9,527 bases of DNA from Elusimicrobiota bacterium (GTDB taxonomy: Bacteria > Elusimicrobiota > Elusimicrobia > O2-12-FULL-59-9). A program made the translations under genes and the position numbers. The notes under the pieces were generated by a model. That model was not told the DNA's origin and ran no database searches. It was given only the letters and a program-made list of their open reading frames with translations. Below, piece after piece: positions 1 to 5,205 of the stretch. How positions within the stretch are numbered: the stretch's first letter is position 1; every line of letters starts with the position of its first letter. The stretch spans positions 1 to 9,527 of the forward strand of contig JACQRQ010000083.1 in NCBI GenBank assembly GCA_016206405.1, given 5' to 3'.

Positions 1-677
1 AGATATCTTCGGACGGTCGTATCGGCGACGCCGAAGGATCTGGCGAACTCGGAGGCGTTCCAAATCTGGCCGTGGTAATGAGCCAGCATAGTCCAGAATC
101 GGCGCATGGTTTGGGGAGGCAGAGCAATCCCCAACTGCGCGAGGTCCCGCTCCAAGAATGTCGAGATGAATTCCCGGCGCCACAGCGCGCTGTCGGAGTC
201 GGAGCGGGCAAGAAAAGAGCGTGGGAAACCGCCCCTGAGCCATAGGCGGTCGAGCCGGCCGCCGCCGACCTCATCGAGCCCCAGAGGCGGCAGGAGGTGG
301 TGCGCGATCCGGCCGGCCAGGGATTCGGCTCCCTGCCTGCGAAGGTCCGGGGAAGCGCTCCCAAGAAGCAAAAACCGCGCGGGGAGGGCCGGCCGGTCGG
401 CGAGCACGCGCAGGACCGGAAAGAGGCCCGGCGCGCGCTGAACCTCGTCAATGACGACAAGGCCCTTGAGGCCGCGCAAAGACAGCATCGGCTCGGCGAG
501 GCGCGCGGCATGCGCCGGATCTTCGAGATCAAACCAGGAAACCCGCCCCCGGATCGTTTCCCGAAGCTGTCCGGCTAATGTCGTCTTTCCGACTTGGCGG
601 GCGCCCAATATGGCCGCGACCGGATGGCGGGCGAGGAGAGATTTGACGGCCCGGAGGTGCTTTTCGCGCTTGATCAT
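1..677 (-). CDS. AAA-family ATPase with DUF4143 C-terminus (partial, 3' end outside window)
   Basis: Reading the minus strand from the ATG at 677 gives 225 uninterrupted codons that run off the left edge. A Walker A box GARQVGKTT lies at residues 25-33 and a Walker B box LVVIDEVQ at 73-80 (D77, E78). A sensor-1-like strand LLLGSAS is near 103-109. From about residue 190 the sequence looks like the start of DUF4143, with a winged-helix-like stretch (NASEFARSFGVADTTVRRYL). This is the standard layout of the AAA_14/DUF4143 ATPases, usually about 380-420 residues, so roughly 40% is missing. The cellular role of this family is not established and many genomes carry several copies. No clear Shine-Dalgarno precedes the ATG, and the leader forms a strong hairpin (683-721). 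It is probably transcribed on its own from the TATAAT box at 727-732 rather than only by read-through from the response-regulator gene. Confidence 0.88.
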   Translation of the reverse strand, partial: MIKREKHLRAVKSLLARHPVAAILGARQVGKTTLAGQLRETIRGRVSWFDLEDPAHAARLAEPMLSLRGLKGLVVIDEVQRAPGLFPVLRVLADRPALPARFLLLGSASPDLRRQGAESLAGRIAHHLLPPLGLDEVGGGRLDRLWLRGGFPRSFLARSDSDSALWRREFISTFLERDLAQLGIALPPQTMRRFWTMLAHYHGQIWNASEFARSFGVADTTVRRY

Positions 678-682
678 CGGCT

Positions 683-721
683 CAGGGGCGGGCGCGCCGC
701 TTGCGGCGCGCGTCGCCCCTG
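683..721 (-). promoter_or_regulatory. Strong 5'-leader hairpin before the ATPase gene
   Basis: The bases form an outer 8-bp stem (683-690 with 714-721) and an inner perfect 9-bp stem (692-700 with 703-711), with a tiny loop and a 1x2 internal bulge. It lies between the candidate -10 box and the ATG at 677, leaving only five bases between hairpin and start codon. The only purine-rich SD-like run, AGGGGCG on the minus strand, is inside the distal arm. The structure is read directly from the bases. A regulatory or mRNA-protecting role is inference. Confidence 0.55.
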
Positions 722-726
722 TTAAA

Positions 727-732
727 ATTATA
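727..732 (-). promoter_or_regulatory. Candidate -10 box (TATAAT) for the ATPase gene
   Basis: On the minus strand the bases read exactly TATAAT. About 17 bases upstream lies TGGCAA, which matches the -35 consensus at only three of six positions, so this would be a -10-driven promoter. Transcription would start near 720, at the foot of the leader hairpin, about 43 bases before the ATG at 677. No -10 motif this good was seen elsewhere between genes. Confidence 0.45.
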
Positions 733-769
733 CCTTGAAAACTCGGTCTTTGCCACCGAAATTTCAAGG
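733..769 (-). terminator. Possible terminator hairpin after the response-regulator gene
   Basis: CCTTGAAA (733-740) and TTTCAAGG (762-769) are perfect inverted arms, and after two mismatches an inner TCGGT/ACCGA stem follows with a 7-base loop. On the minus strand this hairpin comes about 28 bases after the stop codon at 797 and is followed by UAUAAUUUUAAC, a moderate but interrupted U-rich tail. That fits a weak intrinsic terminator for the DUF1015/response-regulator operon. It abuts the TATAAT of the next gene, so an operator role is an alternative. Confidence 0.4.
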
Positions 770-796
770 CAACTAAAATGGGCCGGGAGCTTGCGG

Positions 797-1741
797 TCAG
801 TTATCTTTGCGGCGGTCGACGACGCAGCGGCTGCCGCCTAGGGTCTTGGCGTAGCTTTTGAGCTCGGCGCCGATCTGGCTGACTTGGCCCAGCGAGGTGA
901 GCGGCCGGTTCCGCGTGGTGGCGACGCCGATGGCCACCGAAAGCAGAGGAAATTGCCGGGGCTCTCCCCGCCTGTCCTTTCCCAGAATATAGCCCCGCTC
1001 CCGGTCCTCCTGCTTGTAAAACTCGGGAACCTGCCGGTCGAAGTTGTCGATGATTTTTTGGCAGATGGCCTCGGCCTCCGAGGCGTCCGTCGCGATGATG
1101 AAGTCGTCGCCGCCGATGTGGCCGATGAAATTGCCGGGATTGCCGCTGCGCGCCGCCGCAACCAGGATTTTTGCGGTGGTTTTGAGCACGTAGTCGCCGG
1201 CGGCGTAGCCGTAGGCGTCGTTGTAGGCCTTGAATTGGTTGAGGTCGATGTAGAGCACGGCGAAATCCTTGCCTTTCGCGATCGCCTCATGGATTCGCTT
1301 TTCGATGGCGATGTTGCCCGGAAGCCGGGTCAGAGGATTGGCCTCCAATTCCTGGCGCATTCGGCGAAAGACCATCCAGATTCGCGCCAAAAGCTCCCGC
1401 ACGTTGACCGGCTTGGTGATATAGTCGTCGACCCCGAGGGTCAGGCCCCGCACCTTCGATTCCGTGTCGCTGGCGGCGGTCAGGAGAATGACGGGCATCA
1501 GGCTTAAATCCAAGTCCTCTTTGACGAGGCGGCAGACCTCCAGGCCGTCCTTACCGGGCATCTGCAGGTCCAAGATGGCTAAATCTATATTTCCCTTCCG
1601 GATTTTTTCCCAGGCTTCGTCGCCGTCGGAGGCGGTCTCGACCGCGAAGCCCCCGGATTCCAAAGCTATTTTTAGAACCTTGAGAAGCTGCGGCTCGTCG
1701 TCGGCGAGCAGCACCAGAGGGGGAGCCGAATCGGATTCCAT
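797..1741 (-). CDS. Response regulator with REC and GGDEF-type (GGDDF) domains
   Basis: The protein is 314 residues from the ATG at 1741. Residues about 8-125 form a receiver domain with acidic pair D14/D15, phosphoacceptor D58 (LDLQMP), T88 and K110 (TKP). Residues about 130-310 form a GGDEF-type domain opening NPLTRLPGN, with YIDLNQFKAYND (D166) and the signature GHIGGDDF at 207-214. The family role is c-di-GMP synthesis from two GTP upon phosphorylation. The glutamate of GGDEF is aspartate here, and the RxxD product-inhibition site expected just upstream reads NPGN. Activity is therefore uncertain, and a degenerate or effector role is possible. No cognate histidine kinase is visible. The ATG shares its A with the TGA of the upstream DUF1015 gene, and no good SD is present, so translation is probably coupled. 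A longer reading frame extending to 2131 exists but overlaps the DUF1015 gene and is rejected. Confidence 0.92.
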   Translation of the reverse strand: MESDSAPPLVLLADDEPQLLKVLKIALESGGFAVETASDGDEAWEKIRKGNIDLAILDLQMPGKDGLEVCRLVKEDLDLSLMPVILLTAASDTESKVRGLTLGVDDYITKPVNVRELLARIWMVFRRMRQELEANPLTRLPGNIAIEKRIHEAIAKGKDFAVLYIDLNQFKAYNDAYGYAAGDYVLKTTAKILVAAARSGNPGNFIGHIGGDDFIIATDASEAEAICQKIIDNFDRQVPEFYKQEDRERGYILGKDRRGEPRQFPLLSVAIGVATTRNRPLTSLGQVSQIGAELKSYAKTLGGSRCVVDRRKDN

Positions 1742-2970
1742 CACAGTCTGCGGAAAGCGAGGCCGGCGGCGACCTTGGGATAAAAATAAGTCGTTTTTTG
1801 GGGCAGGAGGCCGCAGGACTCCGTGGCGCTTTGAATTTGCGAAACCGTGTAGGAGCCGAGAAGCAGGGCCATGCCTTGGCGCGCTCGCGCCAGGCGGATG
1901 GCCTCCGTGGCTGAATGCGTGAAGGTTTGCCGCGCGGCCTGAGGGCCGAGGGCTTCGGCGATGTACTGCACCGCCAAGCGCGCGCCGGCGCAGGCATGCT
2001 TGCCGGGCGTGGCCAAAACGTAGGGCCGTCCGGGGAAGCTTTCGCTGAAGCAGCCGAAACTCAGCGGGTTTGAGAGTTTGTCCAGTTTTCTCGACAGCTC
2101 TTTCAAGGAGCGGAGCGGCTCCAAGGAGCATTCCCCGCTCAACCGCCGCGCCAGGCTCCCGGCGCCGGGCACGACCCGGTGAGTGGGCAGGAGCTTAAGC
2201 CCCGGGTCCTCTTTGGGGCAGAGATAGGCAAGGATGTATCGCCGCGGGTTTGAAGCCGCCGCGCCGCCGCGCCTCCGGCGCATCCGGGTCCCCGGAGTTC
2301 TGCGAAGGGGGCCGCTGCTCCGGTAGAAGTCCCAGGCGACCCGGTAGCGGTGGTGGCCGTCGGCGATCAGGATTTTTTGAGGCGCCAAAAGGCGCTTGAG
2401 CCGGCGGATTTGGCCCGCGTCCTCGATTTTCCAAAGCCGGTAGCCGACGCCGATGATGTCTTGGCCGCGGACCTCCGGCTCGGGACCGGCCGGGCGGCGA
2501 AAGAAACGCTCGAATTCCTTTTGAGGATCGGAAAATACGGCGAAGATGGGGCTGGTGTTGACTTTCAGCCGGCGCAAGAGCTTGCGCCGGTCCTGTTTGG
2601 GTTTGCTCAACGTGTTTTCATGGGCGAGTATGGTCTTGGAGCCCGGTTTCTCCAGCTTCAAAGCGGCCAAAAAACCAAGCCGCGTCCGGGTTTTCCCATT
2701 CCACCGGAAAGACTGCTCGCAAATATAGAAGCCCGGTTTTTTGTCCTGGACTAAAAGATGGGAGCCCACCCACGCGTCCCACTGCTTTTGCGCGCGCCGG
2801 TAGCGGTCGGGATCTTCGGGCAGCTCGATGCGGATGGCGTTGGCCTCCCAGCGGCGCAGCCGCTTCGCCATGGACGGGGTGACGATGTCGTAGGGCGGGC
2901 ACAAGACGCGCGATAAATCCGTCTTGAAAGGATCGGCTCTGAACGCGGCGAAGGGTTCCACTATTGCCAT
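1741..2970 (-). CDS. DUF1015 family protein
   Basis: The protein is 409 residues. Family hallmarks are visible: an N-terminal F.AFR-type strand, CPPYD at residues 24-28, a HEN..SKPKQDRR segment in the first half, and the diagnostic LIADGHHRYR around D204-Y209, followed by the late motif DPGLKLLPTHRVV. No membrane segment or signal peptide is seen, so it is probably cytoplasmic. The family's biochemical function is not settled; the DGHHRY box faintly recalls ParB/sulfiredoxin-fold proteins (inference only). Residues about 220-240 (GPLRRTPGTRM and the Arg/Gly/Ala run after it) are encoded by a palindromic repeat also found in nadD, in a stretch that is variable in homologues. It is first in a minus-strand operon with the response regulator, joined by a TGATG stop/start overlap. 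It is divergent from nadD across an 88-bp gap. No strong RBS precedes the ATG. Confidence 0.9.
   Translation of the reverse strand: MAIVEPFAAFRADPFKTDLSRVLCPPYDIVTPSMAKRLRRWEANAIRIELPEDPDRYRRAQKQWDAWVGSHLLVQDKKPGFYICEQSFRWNGKTRTRLGFLAALKLEKPGSKTILAHENTLSKPKQDRRKLLRRLKVNTSPIFAVFSDPQKEFERFFRRPAGPEPEVRGQDIIGVGYRLWKIEDAGQIRRLKRLLAPQKILIADGHHRYRVAWDFYRSSGPLRRTPGTRMRRRRGGAAASNPRRYILAYLCPKEDPGLKLLPTHRVVPGAGSLARRLSGECSLEPLRSLKELSRKLDKLSNPLSFGCFSESFPGRPYVLATPGKHACAGARLAVQYIAEALGPQAARQTFTHSATEAIRLARARQGMALLLGSYTVSQIQSATESCGLLPQKTTYFYPKVAAGLAFRRL
2252..2312 (+). repeat. In-gene palindromic repeat, copy A (inside the DUF1015 gene)
   Basis: Positions 2263-2312 match 3483-3532 at 46 of 50 bases, including 33 consecutive identical bases (2263-2295 and 3483-3515). 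Upstream, both copies share GAA followed by GCCGCCGC, but here that 8-mer is tandemly doubled (2255-2262, 2263-2270), a clean 8-bp difference between copies. The host gene runs on the minus strand, so the element is read in antisense relative to copy B. It encodes about 20 extra residues without breaking the frame. Confidence 0.8.
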
Positions 2971-3058
2971 AACGGTTCAGCTTACAATAAATATGGCGTC
3001 TGAGGCGAAGCGTGGGGTGAAGCGGCCGGAGGATATTATGTAAGATTCCTTTTCAACG
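2971..3058. promoter_or_regulatory. Divergent intergenic region between DUF1015 gene and nadD
   Basis: These 88 bases separate two divergent start codons and must hold promoters for both operons. On the plus strand TATTAT at 3034-3039 is a plausible -10 for nadD, without a convincing -35. An alternative is TTGCCA (2964-2969) with the AT-rich TACAATAAATAT around 2983-2994. Nothing better than weak matches was found for the minus-strand gene. The boxes overlap a GGAGGA..ATGTAA start-stop arrangement at 3028-3043. Confidence 0.35.
3028..3043 (+). promoter_or_regulatory. SD-like GGAGGA followed by a start-stop ATG-TAA upstream of nadD
   Basis: GGAGGA (3028-3033) is followed after four bases by ATG (3038-3040) and at once by TAA (3041-3043). 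This ATG-TAA is in frame with nadD, seven codons upstream of its ATG at 3059. NadD itself has no SD directly before its ATG. This could be a minimal upstream ORF, a relic of an older start, or simply a -10 box (TATTAT) that happens to contain ATG. Confidence 0.35.
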
Positions 3059-4246
3059 ATGAACATTCTCATCTACGGCGGCAGTTTCGACCCGCCGCAC
3101 GCCGGGCATTTCGCGCTTCTGGCCGCGGCATTGCGCGAGGCGCCCGTGGACCGCGCCTACATTTTGCCCAGCGCCCGCCCGGCCCATAAACGCTTGCCGT
3201 GGGCCTCCTTTGAGGAGCGCGCGCGGATGCTGCGCGCGGGCCTGGCCAAGAGGCTTGCGGGACCGGCGCTAAAAAAGACGCGCGTCAGCTTTTATGAAAA
3301 GACCCGGCGCGGGCCGGTCTACACCTATCAGGCTTTGGCGCATTTCCGCCGGCTGCATCCCGGCGCCCGCTTTTATCTTCTAATCGGCGGCGATCAATAC
3401 GCGGCGTTTAAGACTTGGAAAAAATACCGCCGCGTGCTGTCGCAGGCGACCTTGGTGGTTGGAGCCCGGCGCGGGGACGGAAGCCGCCGCGCCTCCGGCG
3501 CATCCGGGTCCCCGGCGCTCCGCGCAGGGGGCGCGGCCCGCGCCGCGAAAGCCGGGGCGATTTGGCTTAAGGGCGTTTTTCCCGCGATTTCATCCTCCGA
3601 GCTTCGCTTGGCGTTTTTGCGGGGTGAAAAAACCGCCGGAAAAATTCCGGCCGCGGTTTTAAGCCGCATCCAGCGCCGCGGTCTCTATGGCTTGGCTTGG
3701 CTCCAGCGGCAGCGGCGGCGTTTGGACGCGGGCCGCTTCGCGCATGTGATCCAGGTGTCGCGCCTGGCCGGAAGTCTGGCCGAGCGTTACGGGGCCGATC
3801 GCGAGAAGGCCGCGGCGGCGGCGTTGCTGCACGACGCCGGCAGGAGCTTGACGCCGCCCCGGATGATCGCCTACGCGCGCCGCCACAAGATCAAGGCGCC
3901 ATTGAAAGAGCAGATCATCGCCCGCTGTCCCATTTTGCTGCACGCTTACGTCGGCGCCCATATGGCCGAGACCGAGATGGGCGTGTCGGACCCGGAAATT
4001 CTCTCGGCCATCCGCCGCCACAGCCTGGGAGATTTGAGGATGTCGGGCTTAGACAAGATCATTTTTGTCGCCGACGCGGCCTCCGAGGACCGCGCCTTCG
4101 CGGGCGCGGCCCGGCTCAGAAAAATCGCCTTCCAAAACATAGACCGGGCGATGCGCGAGACGGTGAAGATGAAGCTTGCCTACGTCAAGTCCCAGGGAGG
4201 CTGGATTCATCCGCTGGGAAAAAAACTATGGCGCAAAATCCGCTGA
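3059..4246 (+). CDS. nadD: Nicotinate-nucleotide adenylyltransferase fused to YqeK-type HD hydrolase
   Basis: This 395-residue protein joins two enzymes. Residues 1 to about 210 are NadD, which adenylates nicotinate mononucleotide with ATP to give deamido-NAD. The nucleotidyltransferase signature GGSFDPPHAGH is at 7-17 (H14, H17), GGDQY at 110-114, and the ISSSELR motif at 177-183. Residues about 215-395 match YqeK, an HD-superfamily enzyme whose Bacillus and related members hydrolyse diadenosine tetraphosphate. The expected metal ligands are all present: H229, H258-D259, H295, H321 and D339 (MSGLDKIIFVADAAS). Separate nadD and yqeK genes are commonly adjacent, so this is a fusion of neighbours. 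Residues about 141-160 (from GSRRASGASGS on) come from the palindromic repeat copy B and fall in the variable loop before ISSSELR. The ATG at 3059 puts the nucleotide-binding strand at the usual distance, but lacks an SD. It is first in the plus-strand run, and its 3' end overlaps the next gene by 19 bases. Confidence 0.95.
   Translation: MNILIYGGSFDPPHAGHFALLAAALREAPVDRAYILPSARPAHKRLPWASFEERARMLRAGLAKRLAGPALKKTRVSFYEKTRRGPVYTYQALAHFRRLHPGARFYLLIGGDQYAAFKTWKKYRRVLSQATLVVGARRGDGSRRASGASGSPALRAGGAARAAKAGAIWLKGVFPAISSSELRLAFLRGEKTAGKIPAAVLSRIQRRGLYGLAWLQRQRRRLDAGRFAHVIQVSRLAGSLAERYGADREKAAAAALLHDAGRSLTPPRMIAYARRHKIKAPLKEQIIARCPILLHAYVGAHMAETEMGVSDPEILSAIRRHSLGDLRMSGLDKIIFVADAASEDRAFAGAARLRKIAFQNIDRAMRETVKMKLAYVKSQGGWIHPLGKKLWRKIR
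3479..3536 (+). repeat. In-gene palindromic repeat, copy B (inside nadD)
   Basis: This is the better palindrome of the pair. CCGCGCC (3487-3493) pairs with GGCGCGG (3530-3536). The stem continues with a G-T wobble, two GC pairs, one mismatch and GCGC/GCGC (3498-3501 with 3522-3525). An inner CCGGG/CCCGG stem spans 3504-3515. It shares 46 of 50 bases with copy A in the same sequence orientation, but is read in the sense direction by its host gene. It adds about 18-20 Gly/Ala/Ser/Arg-rich residues to NadD and keeps the frame. Confidence 0.8.
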
Positions 4247-5160
4247 GGAGGGAAAGGGTTTTGCTCGCGGCCGTTCTGGCGCTGATGCTGGGCGCGACGG
4301 CGCTGCATTTCCTCTCCGATGTGGACCTCGCGCTCAGCCGGCGCCGGAGCGTGACGGGAGCGGTGAGCGCCGATAGGATCTATTACTGGCGATACGAACC
4401 CTTGCGGCGGACGCTCAATATCGTGGTCTTGCCTTTGAGCGCGGCGCCGGAGGAGAGCGGCCGGGAGAGATCGGTTTCCCGTCTTCTGGCCGGCCGCGGC
4501 GCGCCGCCGCTCGATTTTTGGCTGCGTCTTAAAAGCGGCGCGCCGCGATCACCGGAGGAGGCCGATCCCTCCGGACTTGTCCTGCCGCTGCGCCTAACGG
4601 CTTCGCCCGCGGCCGGGGGACGGCTCGCTTTTCCAGCGCCGCCGTTTTGGAAGACTTCCGGCCTCCTGCTGGAGAGCAGCCTGCCCGTTTTCGAGAGGTT
4701 TTTGTTGTGGTCGGAGCTCAGAAAAATTCCGCTTGAAAACACGTGGATCGCGCAGTGGCCCATGGTTCGCAAGGGCTCCGTGTGGACGACGGCCGACAAG
4801 GAAGCCGCGGACCTTTTGGCTGGGCTGGCGGCCGCTCCCGCGCGCCAATCCTCCGCCCGCCCGGTCACCGTGGAGGTGCTCAACGCCACGCAGGAAGGCC
4901 GGCTCGCCGAGAAGGCCACGCGGCGCCTGCGCGAGCGCGGTTTCGACGTGGTCAACGTCGGGAACGCTTCCATGCGGTCGGAAAAAACATGTATACTAGA
5001 CCGCACGGGTGTTTTTCAATCCGCTCAAAGGGTTTACCTCTCGCTCGACTGGCCTCAGGCCCAGACTTGGACGCAGATGAATTTGGAGCGCTTGGTGGAT
5101 GTGACGGTGATCTTGGGCGCGGATTTCACCGCCTGGCAGGATCAGGACGCGGCGCGGTAA
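4228..5160 (+). CDS. Membrane-anchored protein with LytR_C domain
   Basis: The protein is 310 residues from the ATG at 4228. The N-terminus has basic residues (RRER, 7-10) followed by a hydrophobic segment at about 11-29, a signal anchor without an obvious cleavage site. The bulk would therefore be outside the cytoplasmic membrane. Residues about 212-303 match the LytR C-terminal domain: TVEVLNATQEGRLAEKATRRL, GFDVV.VGNA, and the closing DVTVILGADF. The middle (about 45-205) has no domain I can name; RIYYWRYEPLRRTLNIVVLP loosely recalls the start of LytR-CpsA-Psr phosphotransferase domains, but the catalytic arginines are not recognisable. A cell-envelope role is likely and the substrate is unknown. 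It overlaps nadD-yqeK by 19 bases. An alternative start is TTG at 4261, nine bases after a better SD (GGAGG, 4247-4251), but it would remove the basic N-terminus. Confidence 0.75.
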   Translation: MAQNPLRRERVLLAAVLALMLGATALHFLSDVDLALSRRRSVTGAVSADRIYYWRYEPLRRTLNIVVLPLSAAPEESGRERSVSRLLAGRGAPPLDFWLRLKSGAPRSPEEADPSGLVLPLRLTASPAAGGRLAFPAPPFWKTSGLLLESSLPVFERFLLWSELRKIPLENTWIAQWPMVRKGSVWTTADKEAADLLAGLAAAPARQSSARPVTVEVLNATQEGRLAEKATRRLRERGFDVVNVGNASMRSEKTCILDRTGVFQSAQRVYLSLDWPQAQTWTQMNLERLVDVTVILGADFTAWQDQDAAR

Positions 5161-5181
5161 GCCGCCGGCGAGACCGGCGGC
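5161..5181 (+). other. Perfect 8-bp hairpin between LytR_C gene and pilT
   Basis: GCCGCCGG (5161-5168), a 5-base loop, and CCGGCGGC (5174-5181) form a perfect stem beginning at the base after the TAA stop. No U-tract follows, so it is not a classical intrinsic terminator. It may stabilise mRNA ends or partly uncouple pilT expression. The pilT SD lies 11 bases further on and stays free. Confidence 0.5.
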
Positions 5182-5191
5182 AATCAACGGC

Positions 5192-5198
5192 AAGGAGA
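5192..5198 (+). promoter_or_regulatory. Ribosome binding site of pilT
   Basis: AAGGAGA lies seven bases before the first of two consecutive ATG codons (5206, 5209). It is one of the clearest SDs in the window and supports the start at 5206. Confidence 0.8.
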
Positions 5199-5205
5199 GA
5201 AATTC

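Noticed and set aside
106..738. Three plus-strand open frames opposite the AAA/DUF4143 gene
   Set aside because: They are Arg/Pro-rich and have no recognisable motif, while the minus strand holds a clean Walker A/B ATPase.
1742..2131. N-terminal extension of the response regulator reading frame (444-residue version)
   Set aside because: It lies on the same strand in another frame of the DUF1015 gene, has low-complexity Arg/Pro/Ala composition, and the receiver domain starts naturally at the ATG at 1741.
3697..4227. Extension of the LytR_C protein upstream into nadD-yqeK
   Set aside because: The sequence is out-of-frame shadow of the YqeK domain; the ATG at 4228 followed by a basic stretch and membrane segment is a sensible start.
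4441..4475. Another repeat copy suggested by GCGCCGGAGG in the LytR_C-protein gene
   Set aside because: Only the 10-base core agrees; flanks do not match copies A or B.
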